A stretch of DNA of 64,000 nucleotides from NCBI GenBank assembly GCA_026874595.1, contig CM049306.1, positions 64,178,019-64,242,018 on the forward strand, written 5' to 3'. A program made the translations under genes and the position numbers. Shown one piece after another: positions 33,732-46,621 of this stretch. The notes below the pieces were generated by a model, which was given only the letters and a program-made list of their open reading frames with translations, had not been told where the DNA came from and made no database searches. The stretch is from Sipunculus nudus (lineage: Eukaryota > Annelida > Sipuncula > Golfingiida > Sipunculidae). Position 1 is the first letter of the stretch. Each line of letters starts with the position of its first letter.

Positions 33732-35994
33732 GTCCAGATATAATCATTTGTGTAATACATATTGTGGTCATTTTGAAATTCAATATGGTGGCCTTATCAG
33801 TTTGTAGCTAGTATGGCAATGGCAATCCCTGGTATCGCAAACATGGGTCTTGTTACCATTTATATCTGCGCTAGCCCAGTTTTAAATTGGATCTGGGCCT
33901 AGACATATATAAAGAGAGAATGAGAACCAATGGAATACTACTTTTTGTAAGAACTATTTATTCAGTATCTTATACATGTCTGGATAAAGTGCAGTGGCGC
34001 TCTGTCCACTTCTGTCCAATTACTGTTTCTGTACTTATGGTGGTCCCGCTTTGACCAGCACTTCCCTTTCGTTCACTCACATAAAAGAAATATGTTTGTT
34101 CTTCTCATATATTATTTATGTTCCATATTAATTACTTTTATCTTTAGTGTATCAGTTTGGCAATTAAATATGTAAATATGCAGTAATGATCATCAATAAC
34201 CATTACATGAAAAAAGTGTAAATGTTAAAACATAAATCTTTACTTAATCCTAAGAGGATATTTTTTTCTATATTCAAGATTGAATAACAAACTATTACTG
34301 CTTTTTAGAGTATGTACCAACTTAACCCTGAATTTGTTCAAGATCATGTAGATGAAGTTTAAATTATGATTTAAAACAGGATCAATTACACTTTTGTGTC
34401 TTTTTAATGGATTTACCCTGAAAACCCTGTTTCAACCAGGATGCCTTAATTATGCTCATCAAGCTAATTATTGTGATTTAATCATGTTTAATATTAGGGG
34501 TGGGTATCACCTAATATTTTTGCATTGCAATATATTGTGAAATGAATGTAGTATAATATTTTCATTGTATTAATTTATAGGAAATAAGTGTGTTTGCTGG
34601 TTTATCTTTACACTGTGGTTGCCGTCTTATTTGCGGTGGCTTGAAATATGTGATATTCACGGTTGCTCAGTGACTGCTAAATTGAAACCACGCAGTTTTG
34701 AATGCATACAAGGCCATAAGCATTAATTTCAGAAGTTGAAAATAGGTGGTGACAGTTGTGATTAATCTTCAGCCACATAATGATGTCCATCGAGCCTGGT
34801 GCATTTACTTTGTTTCACAGAGAATAACGGGGCCCATCTTTTTCAACATCAGTCAGCTTAGATGAGAAAACTGTGACCCTTCACAGGGATGTGCTCACGC
34901 TGGGCTTGAGGATGGGGCGCCAGTTTTTCCTGCCACCTGGCTCATGACTGGAAAGTGTCAATTGTCACCCAGCAGTATCATTTAAAAATGTGTAAGCTGT
35001 GAAAAAAAATACACTCCTGTGCGTTTATCTTGAGGTGTTTAACCTGTAATACTATCAGTTACCCCTATTGGATATATCTGAAGTGTATGTGTGCCAAATT
35101 GGAAGACATCCAGTGGCACTTAAAATGAATATTTAATAGAAGGTTCTGTTCACATTGTGCCGTATTTAGTTAATGAATAAAATTTGTTACCTAAAGCAGT
35201 GAATGTAGCTGCCAGGGTAACACCACCTTTTATAATGTACAAAGGACTAATGCCGATTTCACTACCAAAATCATATGACGTGCCAAACAATGTTTCATTG
35301 GCTAGTGATATTGAACAAAGTGAATATTTGAATATATTTGAAAGGTAACAGTTCATGATGGGGCCAAATTGCTATAGAACAGTGGAATATGATGTTTCGC
35401 CTCAAATTTTAACTATGAAAAACTGAATACGGTCTCTTATTTCATCCATATGGAAGTTATTTACATCATACACGGCACTTAATTTATTTTGAGCACTTCC
35501 CTGCCTTTGATCCTGCAACAAGGTGGCTACCTACAGCAGTACCAGGTGTCCCTTGCTGGTTGAGCAGGCGGTTACAATTAGTCTTTTAATTAACAGGAGT
35601 AAGATACCCTTTATATCAAGACAGTTTCCCTAACAAACTAATTTCATGGTTATGTGGTCACAGGTTGGTTTTTCACACCTCTACTGACATGTTTTGATTG
35701 AGCCTTGGCCCTGAACTAATTACAGCAAGCGGGGTTGATGCTTCCCGTGCGCGGCACATTGGCTCAGCCATCCTAACTGTTCATACGTGATATCCAGACA
35801 GAGATATAGTGGGCCTATGATAATAGTGAAATCAGTGGTTTATTAAAATAATTTGGTCACCAGAGTTTAGTTTCATACTTGATAAATAAAATATACTGCT
35901 AGACTAATGATAGAGAGCGAAAAAGGAACTAAGTGAAACTTTTAAAAATACAAAAACCCAAAAAATTCAGCCCTGCCTATATAAAGGGAACCAT

Positions 35995-36080
<86 letters not shown>

Positions 36081-37049
36081 ATTTATTCTTATGTTAAAAA
36101 CAATGACACTATAATAGTATATGCAGATCAGTTTATTTGAGGAAATATGGCAAAATTACTTTTTCAACAGTACTCAAAGAAATATAAGTCATCAAGCAGA
36201 CCTTGGATCATATTGTCTAATTTTACATTCCTAATGCCTAAACTGTGTCTTTAGACAATAAATCTGTTTCAGTCACATTTAACAAAATATAAAAAAGATT
36301 TGACATCTAAAATTACATCATGATACATGATACATGCGTGTGAAGGTGTCTGGGTGTTTTTGTGTGGTTTTATAGGCTTACTAGCAAATTTACTTTATAG
36401 CCTTTGACTGAACAATCTTTATCCCAAATTACCCCCCCCCCCCTCCTTGTTCTCAGACAGTGAAATGGTCACTCATTTGATTCTACGTCTCTTATTATTT
36501 TAATTATATCAGTTAATACCCACAATTTTTTGTTAGCAGGATAGTAAAGGACTGAATGCTCACCTGCAAGTTCTATCCTTTCATATTGAAAATCAACCAA
36601 TTTTGGCATTTCCTACCAAGGGGAAGACACACAAGGACATTCCAGAATATCCGGGATTATATGACTTTATGGTAGGGATTCCCGTCAGCACCTGTCATCA
36701 ACTTCTGACATGAATCAGTCCTACACTGTTTTGTGCAGATGGTGATGTGAGTGCGGATGCGTAAGTGGATATGTATGAATGCACTATGCAGTTTTAACTG
36801 ACCAAAACTGACAAACAACAGATGACAGAAGTAGATGCAGGTACGGAAAGGAAAAAACCCTGCCCCTTAAACCAGGAAAACTTACTTGCACAAGTTTTTG
36901 TCTTTTTTTCAAAGTGGTAAATAGGTAATGAACATCTGTGCATGTGGAAATCTCTGTTTGCTTTGCCAAAAAAAGACAAATTTAAATTAATAATGGGTGC
37001 AATGTAGCTAAAAGGATTTCTGACTTTTTTGTGCTGAATATGCTTGTAG
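33732..37049. other. No supported gene; AT-rich, intronic or intergenic
   Basis: No recognisable ORF or repeat family except the TA microsatellite at 35997-36077 and a poly-C run near 36430. It ends at the shootin-like exon. If that gene begins upstream, this is its preceding intron, but no earlier exon could be recognised. Confidence 0.45.
35997..36077. repeat. (TA)n microsatellite
   Basis: About 40 uninterrupted TA units. Confidence 0.98.
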
Positions 37050-37144
37050 TACTGGAACCAGTGTATAATGAATACAGTGAGCTAGAATGGAGGTTTGCCC
37101 TGGAGAAGGACTGTAGAGACAAGGCTGAAGAGTATGCATCCAAG
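37050..37144 (+). CDS. Shootin-1-like coiled-coil gene, internal exon
   Basis: A 95-bp exon between acceptor TGCTTGTAG (37048) and donor GTATGT (37145). It enters with two bases of a split codon, then 31 open codons: 'LEPVYNEYSELEWRFALEKD' and 'CRDKAEEYASK', ending in phase 0. The acidic/basic heptad character and the 'LEKDxRxKAExxA' stretch resemble the coiled coil of vertebrate shootin-1 (SHTN1), an actin-cadherin clutch protein of growing neurites. The next exon (41085) continues the resemblance in phase. Two short exons are weak evidence, so another coiled-coil family remains possible. Confidence 0.6.
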
Positions 37145-40100
37145 GTATGTTATTAACCCTACCAACTCATTAAAACTCACCTTTCATTTCCTGTTTATTA
37201 AAAATATAGTTATAAAATTATCAGTCATACCCACTAGGTAATGTTGCCAAGCACACTCGTCACATAAAATAGGAGAAAAAGTTCACATATTTAAATGATG
37301 TGTGTTCTGTTTTGAATTCCATAGGTCAACAAAAATTATGCAAATAATGACACATGTGGTGAAAACAAATAACTGACTGCAAAAGTACGGTGTCACAGAT
37401 ATTTTCATCAAATAAAAGTTCACCTGGGCATTATCAACTTACACATGCCATGACACCACACCTACTCTCAACATTTTGCAATGGTTTATCAGCAAAATGT
37501 AACATCAAACATTCACAGTTATTCAGTAAGTCTTTTAGAGGTGTCCTCTGTCTTTTATTTTTTCAACTCAGTGGAGTCTTGGGCAGTAGCTGTGAATTTC
37601 CATCCGCTGGTTGTTGGGTGTATCCTGGCATAGATATTGGCTAACAATTATACAACTAATTTTTTTTAGACACTATACACAACCACTAGTGAGGTTCACA
37701 AGGTAAGCCTAGTTGGTGCTTAGTAACAAGTTGCTAAAATGAAAATGCTGAGGTAAAAATGGTTAATTTCAAAATACCAGACAAGTATTGACAGGAATGA
37801 ATTTGGAATAAAACCACAAATTTTCAGTCTGAAGTTGACTGCATAATTTTTTGCTCAGCTGACTATAAGTCATCTGAGCTATAGGGCCAGCTGGCAAGAT
37901 ATCCGTTAATAAGGCACGTTTTTAAGCCATTAGACATATGGGTCCAAATTTTGCCAATGAAATGTCCAGGGCTATAAGTTCTCCTACCAAACCTAAAACT
38001 GGGTCCTCTCACTTCATTCTCAAAAAATTAAGGAAAACCTCAGATTGAAGTTTATTGTTTTAATCTTACTTTTCAACAGTGTCTCATAATAAAACCACTG
38101 GTGTTATTTTTAGTTCAGCTAACTGAGCTATAGTGATTGGTCAGCTTCCATCATCCATCCATCGGTCTGTCTGTCTGTTAGATTGGCACATTTTGACACC
38201 ATTGTACCTAAACACCTGTAACTGAATATCAAGGGAGGTAAATAAAGAAAATCTCCTTTTAAACCTGAAATTAGGTCCGTCATCTGTACGTCAACCCATA
38301 CTATCTCAAAATCAGCATGAGCTATCATCACCAAATTTTATGCAAAAAATTAGTCATCTAAAAAACTCTAAAGTTCTAAAAAACTTTTTACTATCTGCAT
38401 TTACTTGAATTTTAGAGGGAAAAAAAGAAAAAAAAAACTTTAAAAAGTTTATTCTCAGAAACTGCCAAGCCAACTTGCTCAATATTTCACAGGAATAATC
38501 CCTTAAACAATTTCTCTTGAGTTTGTTGGAATGGTTCCAGTGCAGTGAATTTTGGTCGAGCTACAAGAAGCTGAACTTAGTCATTTGGCCAAAAAAGGAT
38601 AGTAAAATTACAATAGTAATAATTTGTCAGGAAAAGCAGGAGCTAGCTTCCCCAAAATTTATGTAAAAATCTGTCACATATCAAATGTTGTGGGATTGAG
38701 TGTTTTGTGGCACCACCTGAATTAACTTACATTTCCAGAGAAAAAGCTAAAAAAAACTTTGAAAATCTTCTTCTGCGAAATCATTCAGCCAAATGGTTCA
38801 TTATTCACAGAAATGATCTGAGAGATCAGCTCTCTCAATTCATATGGTTTGGGTTTCATAATTTTGTTGCAGTTACAGGAATTTTAACTTAGTCATTTGG
38901 CTGATTAAGCATGCTGACATATAACAATCTCAGAATTGACATGAGCTAGGATCACCAAGTTTTGTCATATGTTGGTCACATGACTCATATTTGAAATTGC
39001 AGTTTTTGCGGCACATACTACATCAACCTGTATTTTAACCTTAAATTTAAGCCTCTTTCAATTTAAAAATGGGTTATAATGAAACTGTCTAGCTGAATCA
39101 TTTAATATTTCACAAGAATAATCTTAGGGTAGGGTTCTTTCAATTGTATAAGAACGGATTTGGTTAATTTTTAGCTCATTTGACTGAAAGTCATCTGAGC
39201 TATAGCAGTCACTCTTTTTCCGTTGTCTGTATATCTGTCTTAGCATCTGTCTGTCTGTCTGTCTGTCTGTCACCCATTAACAGGGCAGTCGTAATCATAG
39301 GACCTAGAATCTTCTAACTTGACATCCTGGGAGGTCCATGAAAAATCTCTTGAAACCTGAAATTAGGTCTCTGTTACATATATATTGATCATGGAGTGAT
39401 ATTCATCAGTTCCTGCAGACCGGTGGCATCACCTGCATTTTTCTGGATTTTTGTGCATTTTTTAGCTAAGCTGACTATAAGTCATCTGAGCTTTAGTTGT
39501 GGTCCTTTGTCCAGTTTCTGGCCGTCCGTTTGTCCGTTAAACTGGCATGTTTGGAAACTGTTGGACCTATTTGTTTGCACATGTCATTTGGGAATACTGT
39601 TCATAATAAAAGATTATGTAAACGTCTTATGTTTTATTGAGCATGGTAATAAACTTCACTTTGGTCCTTGCATACAGTAATTCAGTAAATGAAAGGCACA
39701 AAAATATAAAGTTTAAGCAAAATCCGTTATTAAATTTACTCTGTCTGGCCTTAACAGCTGATCGGAAGTGGAATGTCAAGTATGGCGGCCTGAACATGAG
39801 ACCCGTCTATATAATATACCGTTATAAAACAATGAAATCATAAGTTTTCACGGAGAATCTCTATTTAAAGATTATCTGAGGGGGAAAAAGAACTACAGAA
39901 ATTGGTTTTAATCAAGCAAACGTGACAAATATATGCACCTTGTTCTTATATAAGGTAGATATTTAAACTTCTGGCATTATCGCCCAGCTATGAAGCGATA
40001 TCGATGGTCCATGCATCAGTAAAACTAAATTTACTCTTTTTAATTGTTTTATTTCGTAATTCCAAGATCGTAATAATTTTTTTCATTCTGACTAATTTGA

Positions 40101-41084
40101 GAAAATACGGTATTTTAGATTTGGCAACAGGCCAAAGGTCAGCCTGGATCTATTTATAGCTTTGGCAGACTGGCAATTGTATCAGATTAGGCAACAGGTC
40201 ACTAGTTCACTCAATGCAGCCAGGTATAGGTCAAGAGTTCACTCAGTGCAGTAGCTGCATTCTGTTTATATAGCTTTGGCAGTCTGCCCACTGAATCAGA
40301 TTTGGCGTCAAAGGTCAGTCTGGATTTATTTATAGCTTTGACAAACTGCCAACTAAGTCAGATTAAGCAACAGGTCAAGAGTTCACTCAGTACAGCCAAG
40401 AACAGGTCAAAAGTTCACTCAGTCCAGCCAGGTGTAGTAGCTTGAGCCAGCAATTTGTCACAGTTCACTCGGGGCAACTGCCTTTCTCACCTAAGCCTGG
40501 TCAGCCAATTGCATCAAACTCAAGAGAAGTTTGATGTATTGGCCTGATATTTTGACCTGTCTATGCATCTTTGATGGCTTTCTCGTTCACAAGACAGGTG
40601 TCACCACCTACAATGACAGTGTATGTGCCTGCTTATTTCTCCAGAGGAATTTGATATATCAGCCTGAAATGGGGCATATTTATACATATCGTAAAGCTTT
40701 GTTGTATACAAGACTGGTGGCACCACCTACAATAATTTTTACACAGTGTATGCCCCTGCTTATTTCTCAGAAGGGGATATCAGCCTGAAATTGGGCATAT
40801 GCATACACCTCTGATACCTTCATGCTATACAAGACATGTAGGCCTACTTGAAAAGTAATTGCCCAGCATTGAAGCATTATACCTGGTGTATAAACCATTG
40901 CACGGGTTTCAATAAGGCCTGTAGGCCTTGTACATTTAGCAAAGAATGACATAAAAAAAAAAAAAAATTGTTGCCTCTTTTCCACATACTATGATTTTAT
41001 TCATATGTCCTGATAATCAGTTTCAGCTAAGCGCTGAGACCCACATATCCCTTTTTATATCTGAGCTTTCTGTTTTTGCCTCAG
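37145..41084. other. Intron of the shootin-like gene, filled with repeats
   Basis: GT...AG limits (GTATGT at 37145, TTTTTGCCTCAG at 41084). Inside are a short D/A-type hairpin head (about 37856), family A and C units (38110-39130), family A heads with GTCTGTCTG runs (39172-39300 and 39463-39540), a stretch of unassigned sequence (39560-40100) and a family F block (40110-40935) ending in AAGGCCTGTAGGCCTT. No coding signal within it. Confidence 0.6.
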
Positions 41085-41235
41085 GTTGTGAAACAAAACA
41101 AAGATTTGAAGCGACAAAGCCAGTTCCTGATAGAGCAACTTGGGGGCTTGAGCGTGGTAGACATACCTATAGATACCATTGAATGTGAGACAGAAATTGA
41201 GAGCCAAACACAGCACTTCAGCGAATCAATAGACA
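41085..41235 (+). CDS. Shootin-1-like coiled-coil gene, next internal exon
   Basis: A 151-bp exon from acceptor TTTTTGCCTCAG to donor GTGAGT (41236). It enters in phase 0, matching the 37050 exon, and leaves in phase 1. It reads 'VVKQNKDLKRQSQFLIEQLG', then 'VVDIPIDTIECETEIESQTQ' and 'HFSESID'. 'QNKxLKRQS' matches a characteristic stretch of vertebrate shootin-1, and the short acidic segment after it resembles the D/E/T-rich stretch that follows an equivalent repeat there. Read together, the two exons give 81 continuous codons. No earlier or later exon was found; the first and last exons must lie in unrecognised sequence or outside the window. Confidence 0.6.
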
Positions 41236-41664
41236 GTGAGTTAACTTCTATTTTTAGATATTTAATATATTTTCAAGCAAAAATTATTACTTAAACAAGA
41301 GACCCAGGGGTCTGCTGTTCAATCTGTAAATGAAAATGGGTGATCAAGAAAGCAGTAAAACAGTAAAAATGAAAATACCATTTCAGCAGTAGTCCAACAT
41401 TTGTGGCACCATCAATGACTACATCTGTTTAGTAGTCACATAGCAGTCACAGGTAAAATATTCTGCAGGTGAATATAATTTTGAAGTTCTCTTACAAAGC
41501 CATCTTGAAAATAATCTGACTGAATTCTTACATATTTTTCCCTTTCTATTATGAAATCGTCCATTGTGATATGAAAGCCAAAGATAGACTACTTCATGAC
41601 TTATCATAGAAACAGAAGAAAATAGAATGCCACCTGCAGAGAGTTGGTCATCTTGGAAAGTTGA

Positions 41665-41880
41665 CAGAAATCTGTGGCTCAGGGGAAGAATGCAGTACTC
41701 AAAGCCGAGAGGTTGTGAGTTTGCATCTCAGCCAAGGTTGTGAGATATTCACAATTGGCCCCCTCTAGGGTGCACACAATGCACTGAGGCCTTGCCCAAC
41801 CACCATGTTTCACTTACAAATGAGTGTGCCACAGGGCTCGAAGAAATTAAATAAAGTGTACTGGTCTGGAGGACATGGTC
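41665..41880 (+). mobile_element. tRNA-derived SINE
   Basis: 41677-41740 reads like a tRNA gene head: TGGCTCAGGGG (A box) and, ~45 bp on, GGTTGTGAGTTTGCATC (B box), with a matching CTCAGCC after it. It is not a functional tRNA: no closing acceptor stem. The body continues with 'TGAGATATTCACAATTGGCC' and 'GAGTGTGCCACAGGGCTCG'. The right end is uncertain. Confidence 0.65.
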
Positions 41881-42047
41881 CTCTAAAAAAAACTGGTGGT
41901 CCTCTTGTATAAATTGGTTGTCCCCTTTAAGGTTTTTATTGTCCTCGTTTTGCGGGTATCAGGTCTTTCCTTGATGTTGGTAATGTGTCAAACTTTAACA
42001 GAGTTGTATAGTTATAATAAGAGACCTGTGTTTGGTTATTGTAAGTG

Positions 42048-42215
42048 AATCAAAGATTTCGGCAAGCATGTTAGTCAGTTCTGTATGTTTGTTGCTTACT
42101 GGAATCAAAGATTTCGGCATGCATGATGGTCAGTTCTGTATGTTTGTTGCTTACCGTAATAAAAGATTTTGACAAGCATGTTGGTCAGTCCTGTATGTCT
42201 GTCTGTCTGTTTGCA
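42048..42215. repeat. 55-bp tandem repeat, ~3 units
   Basis: AATCAAAGATTTCGGCA-type units start at 42048, 42103 and 42158 (55-bp steps), each with CAGTTCTGTATGTTTGTTGC. The last runs into a GTCTGTCTGT stretch. Confidence 0.85.
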
Positions 42216-42289
42216 TATTTTCTTGTCAGTGCTCTACAGGCCACAATTTTGCTGCAATTGCTTTGAAACTTGTATAGATAATATATATC

Positions 42290-42970
42290 TGTTCTGAATG
42301 GAAGCCTTTTGTTTTGGTCATAATCAGTCAAAGGTCAAAGTCAAGGTCATTATAAGGCCTCAAAATTGTTTTTCCTTCATATCTTTGTTAAAAATAATCA
42401 TAGCCTACCAAATTGTGGCTCATTTTATTTGCCACTGCATGGCCACTCCCACCAATACAAAATTGCCAAATTCTGCTGTTACCATGGTTTCACAATTCAT
42501 GAAATTTTGTTATATTTTCAAATTTGCAGCAATCATATTGATTCTAATATATTTTATTTAACACAAGAATATCTCAAAATCGTCTTTACAGAATTCAGAT
42601 ATGGCTGTCAGGGGCCCTTGCAGATGAAAATATAAAGTATTGTTTTTGTGCTATTTCTCCATAATTATTAAACATTGCACCATGTGTATTACAGCACCTA
42701 AAACTAGGATCCATGGGCTTATTTCTGCGCACAAATGGCCTTATGCACCATTAACAGATTTAGCTTATTTTGGGGTAAATCTTTAGAATTTGAAAATATA
42801 GAGTTTTGTGCTTCTGTTTCTGTCAGATTTTATGATAAAGAGGTCTAATTTTTGCATCTTGTATCTGTTGGTGAGTTCTCAGTGACCCAATTCAATATCT
42901 CTCCAAATGATTATAGATGAAACTGTCAAGCTGAATCATTTAATTTTTCACAAGAATGATCCTTGGGTAG
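42290..42970. repeat. Family E-like AGGTCA-rich repeat and flank
   Basis: Contains TCAAAGGTCAAAGTCAAGGTCA at about 42329 and phrases shared with the E units near 17.2 kb. The remaining ~500 bp is AT-rich without a gene and ends at a family-A/C-type tail ('TGAAACTGTCAAGCTGAATC'). Confidence 0.5.
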
Positions 42971-42978
42971 GATTTTTT

Positions 42979-44460
42979 AGCTCAGCTGACTATAAGTCAT
43001 CTGATTTAAAGTCTTGGTCCATTGTCCATAGTCCATCCGTCCGTCAGTAGATGTGGCACGTTTTTAAACCATAAGACCTAGGAATCCAAAATTCGGCATA
43101 ATGTTAGATGTCCCCAAGATCTCCTACCAAGCTGAAAAGTGGGTCTTTGTGACTTTGTTCCTTTGAAAAATTAAGGAAAAGCCTCAATTTTTTATTAAAA
43201 ACCTATTTTCACACTTCAGGACTGCCTTATATCAAAACCTCTCATATGTTTTTCCTCATATTTACCATAAATATTCCTCTATATAGTTCCTATGTGCTTG
43301 GCAGAAATTAGGTCTGTATTATTAGCGAACCTGTGAGCTTATGCGATGGTGCGTCGTCGTGCGTCGTCTGTACGTTAACCATAGCTATCTCAAAAACGGC
43401 AGGAGCTAGCATCACCAAATTTTTTGCAAATAATCAGTCATCCAAAAAACTATATCAGATTTTCTATATTTTTTTCTAACTGCATTTTCTTATATTTTAT
43501 AGGGAAAATGCTTAAAAAAGCTTTAAAAATCTTCTTCTCCGAAACTGTCCAGCCAAATTGTCCAATATTTCACAGAAATTATCCCTGGAACAATCTTTCT
43601 CAAGTTTGTTCAAATGGTTCCAGTTCGTAATTTTTGGCCGAGTTACAGGAGGTAGAATTTTATTAACTGTGCAAAAAAGCATATTAAAATTTAAATATCA
43701 GAAATGGCTGGAGCTTTCATCACCAAATTTTATGCCAATGTTGGTCACAGAGATCATATCTGAAATTGAGGTATTGGTGGCACAACTACATCGGCCTTTT
43801 TTGTATGGGGTCATCAGTGCCTGTATCACACTGAGGGCTACAAAATACTTCTCCTCTGAAACCATATGGCCAAAATGTTAAAATGTTTAATATCATACAG
43901 AAATGATCCTAGGGTAGTGCTTTCTGAAGTTTGTTCAAATGGTCTCTTTTTAGTAACTTTTGGCCAAGTCATGGGAAGCTGAATTTAGTCATATGCCATA
44001 ACAGCCCATTTTAGCTCAGTGGCTACAAAGATCTTCTTCTCAAAAACCACTGGGCACAAATTCTTAAATCTCACACATTAATTATCCTCAGATGTTGACA
44101 ATTGAAGTTTGTTCAAATGGTTTTGGTTCAGTGCTTTTTGGCTGAGTTACAGGAAGCTGAACTTAGCCAGTTTGCTGTATCTTCCTATATGAGTTATAAA
44201 CTTGCGAAACGTTTTTCGACCGATGCCACTGAAGCCAGTTTATCAAATATTTTACAAGAATAATCCCTACAATAATTCTTATAATAATTGTCATTAATGG
44301 TTCCACATGAATGATTTTTGGCTGAATTATGGAGATTGAATTGAGTCATTTTACCATATATGTTAGCTGTGTGAAGCAGTTACATCTAGCCTGGCACCAG
44401 TTAACAGCATGTTATACATCATGCCAAAAGACATTTAGATTAATTAATTTAGATCAACTT
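42979..44460. repeat. Family D fragment followed by family C
   Basis: 42979-43322 copies the beginning of family D (hairpin head, GATGTGGCACGTTTT, TTGTTCCTTTGA). At 43324 'GCGAACCTGTGAGCTTATGC' starts a family-C block running to about 44460. The ORFs at 43424 and 43558 simply read this repeat. Confidence 0.8.
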
Positions 44461-44689
44461 AATTCAAGAATTTGCCATCAGTGAGATATATCTGTATTTT
44501 AATTTTGCATTCAGTATGCCAGTCAGCCAGCCAAAAGAAGTATACGTTCATCGAGCAGTATGCATCCATAATAATTTTACATATATTCCTGATTTCTTTT
44601 TTATAAAAAGTCAGCTGAAAAGCATTTTGTATTGGAAAAATAAATTTCAAAGTTATTTCAAGTAGGGACCACTTTTGTGTTCAGATGGC

Positions 44690-45135
44690 AGCACTTGGTT
44701 TACCATTGGCAGATTGCCAGTGCCATGATGTTGGCCATTAGCCAAGATGATGTCAGCTCTATAAATAGTTTTGGCACAGTGCCAGGATTGGAAGAAGTGC
44801 AGCCAGATATAGGTCTAAGAGTTCACTCAGTGCACTAGCTGCATTCTATTTATAGCTTTGGAAGACTGCTCACTGCATCATATTTGGAACCAAAGTTCAG
44901 CCTGAATCTATTTATAGCTTTGGCAGACTGCCAACTGTGTCAGATCATGCAATAGGTCAAGAGTTCACTCAGTGCAGACAAGTACAGGTCAAAAGTTCAC
45001 TCAGTCTAGCCAGTGCAGGTCAAGAGTTCACTCAGTGCAGTAGCTTGAGGCAGCAATTTGTTACAGGTCACTCGGGGGCAAGTGCCTTACTCACCTTCAG
45101 CCCAGTGCATCAAATCCTGGGGAAGTTTGATGTAT
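44690..45135. repeat. Family F repeat block
   Basis: Same phrases as 22400-23050 (GTTCACTCAGTGCAG, TTTATAGCTTTGG(A/C)AGACTG, 'GTCACTCGGGG'). Confidence 0.8.
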
Positions 45136-45139
45136 TGGT

Positions 45140-46165
45140 CATCTGCCTTGGGATAAAAACACTCATATCTCTGCATTGGTTGGAATTATCCCCCTGAAAT
45201 TTTGCATGTGTATAGATCTCACATATCTCTTAATCATACACAAAATTGGTGGTGCCACCTGCCACCATTTTTGCACAATCTTCATCTGTTTGTCTGCCGT
45301 GGGCTAAAATCACTCCTATCTCAGCAGTGGTTTGACTTTTCCACCTGAAATTTTGCAGATTTATACATCATGGACAGCTCTCTTGATTTTATGACAGGTG
45401 GCGCCACCTTCATTCAGGTTTACTCTGCAGACATCCAAGCTCCTATCTCGGGAACCGTTTGACCGATAAAAACACTCATATCTCTGCATTGGTTGGACTT
45501 ATCCATCTGAAATTTTGCATGTGTATACATCATGGACAGCTCTCTTGATTTTATGACAGGTGGCGCCACCTTCATTCAGGTTTACTCTGCAGACATCCAA
45601 GCTCCTATCTCGGGAACCCTTTGACCGATCAAAACACTCATATCTCTGCATTGGTTGGACTTATCCATCTGAAATTTTGCATGTGTATACATCATGGACA
45701 GCTCTCTTGATTTTATGACAGGTGGCGCCACCTTCATTCAGATTTACTCTGCAGACATCCAAGCTCATATCTCGGGAAACGTTTGACCGATTAGGCCAAA
45801 ATTTTGCATGGGTATAGATCTCACATAGCTCTTCATCATAGGCAAAATTGGTGGTGCCACCTGCAACCACTTATACACACTGTCCATCTATTCATCTGCC
45901 TTGGGGAAAAATCACTCATATCTCAGCAGTGGTTTGACTTATCCACCTGAAACTTTGCAGGTTTATAAATCCTGGACAATTTTCTCAATTTTATGACAGG
46001 TGGCACCACATACATTCACGTTTACTCTGCAGACATCCACGCTAATATGCAAAACACCTCACTCTATTCCCCTTGCCACTTAATCAATGCCTCACTTCAC
46101 CTGTCCCACTCTGATTTCTGCGGATACACATAGTCGCTTGTCGACTACCCATATTCTAGTTTTAA
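45140..46165. repeat. Family B element, left end missing, with a recent internal tandem duplication
   Basis: Carries B subunits with GGTGGCGCCACC (exact copies near 45409, 45571 and 45722) and the B right terminus ACTACCCATATTCTAG (about 46158). The ~162-bp unit beginning AAAACACTCATATCTCTGC (45469 and 45631) and its ATCATGGACAGCTCTC half are nearly identical between copies, more so than the rest of the element, pointing to recent local duplication. Confidence 0.8.
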
Positions 46166-46621
46166 AATGTCCTAGTCTGAAACTTGCAGGTCCGAAAAGT
46201 CCATTTTGCTGAAATCATAATGACTAAGGTAGATATGCAGGGCTTAAGAGGATCAGTATCAAATCTGAAAAATAAACCTCCAATCATACTCCCAAACTTT
46301 GCACAGGTTCGCATTAGGCCTGTAGGCCTTGTATAATTGTATGTCCAAAACGAAGTTTTGCGAATACTATGTTATTGACCGGGTTTCGCCACCGCGTTCA
46401 TTTCAGGAGAACTCCTCTGAGACTACTGGACGGATTTTTCCAAAACTTACACCAATTTTGGGTCACATGTGAACTGGTGCCTAACCAATTGACCTTGACC
46501 ATTGACCTTTCCTCTCTGCCTAGCGTCCATTTGTGCATCTGTTTCCACACATAAACCCACATATCTTGGGGAACCCTTTGACCGATCAGGAAAAAAATTT
46601 TGTACAAATGTAGCGCTTGGA

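Noticed and set aside
40095-40112. AAATACGGTA similar to the right end of the 1505-bp TIR element
   Set aside because: No left end within reach and the similarity is only ~10 bp.
41677-41740. tRNA gene
   Set aside because: A and B boxes are present but the acceptor stem does not close and a SINE body follows.
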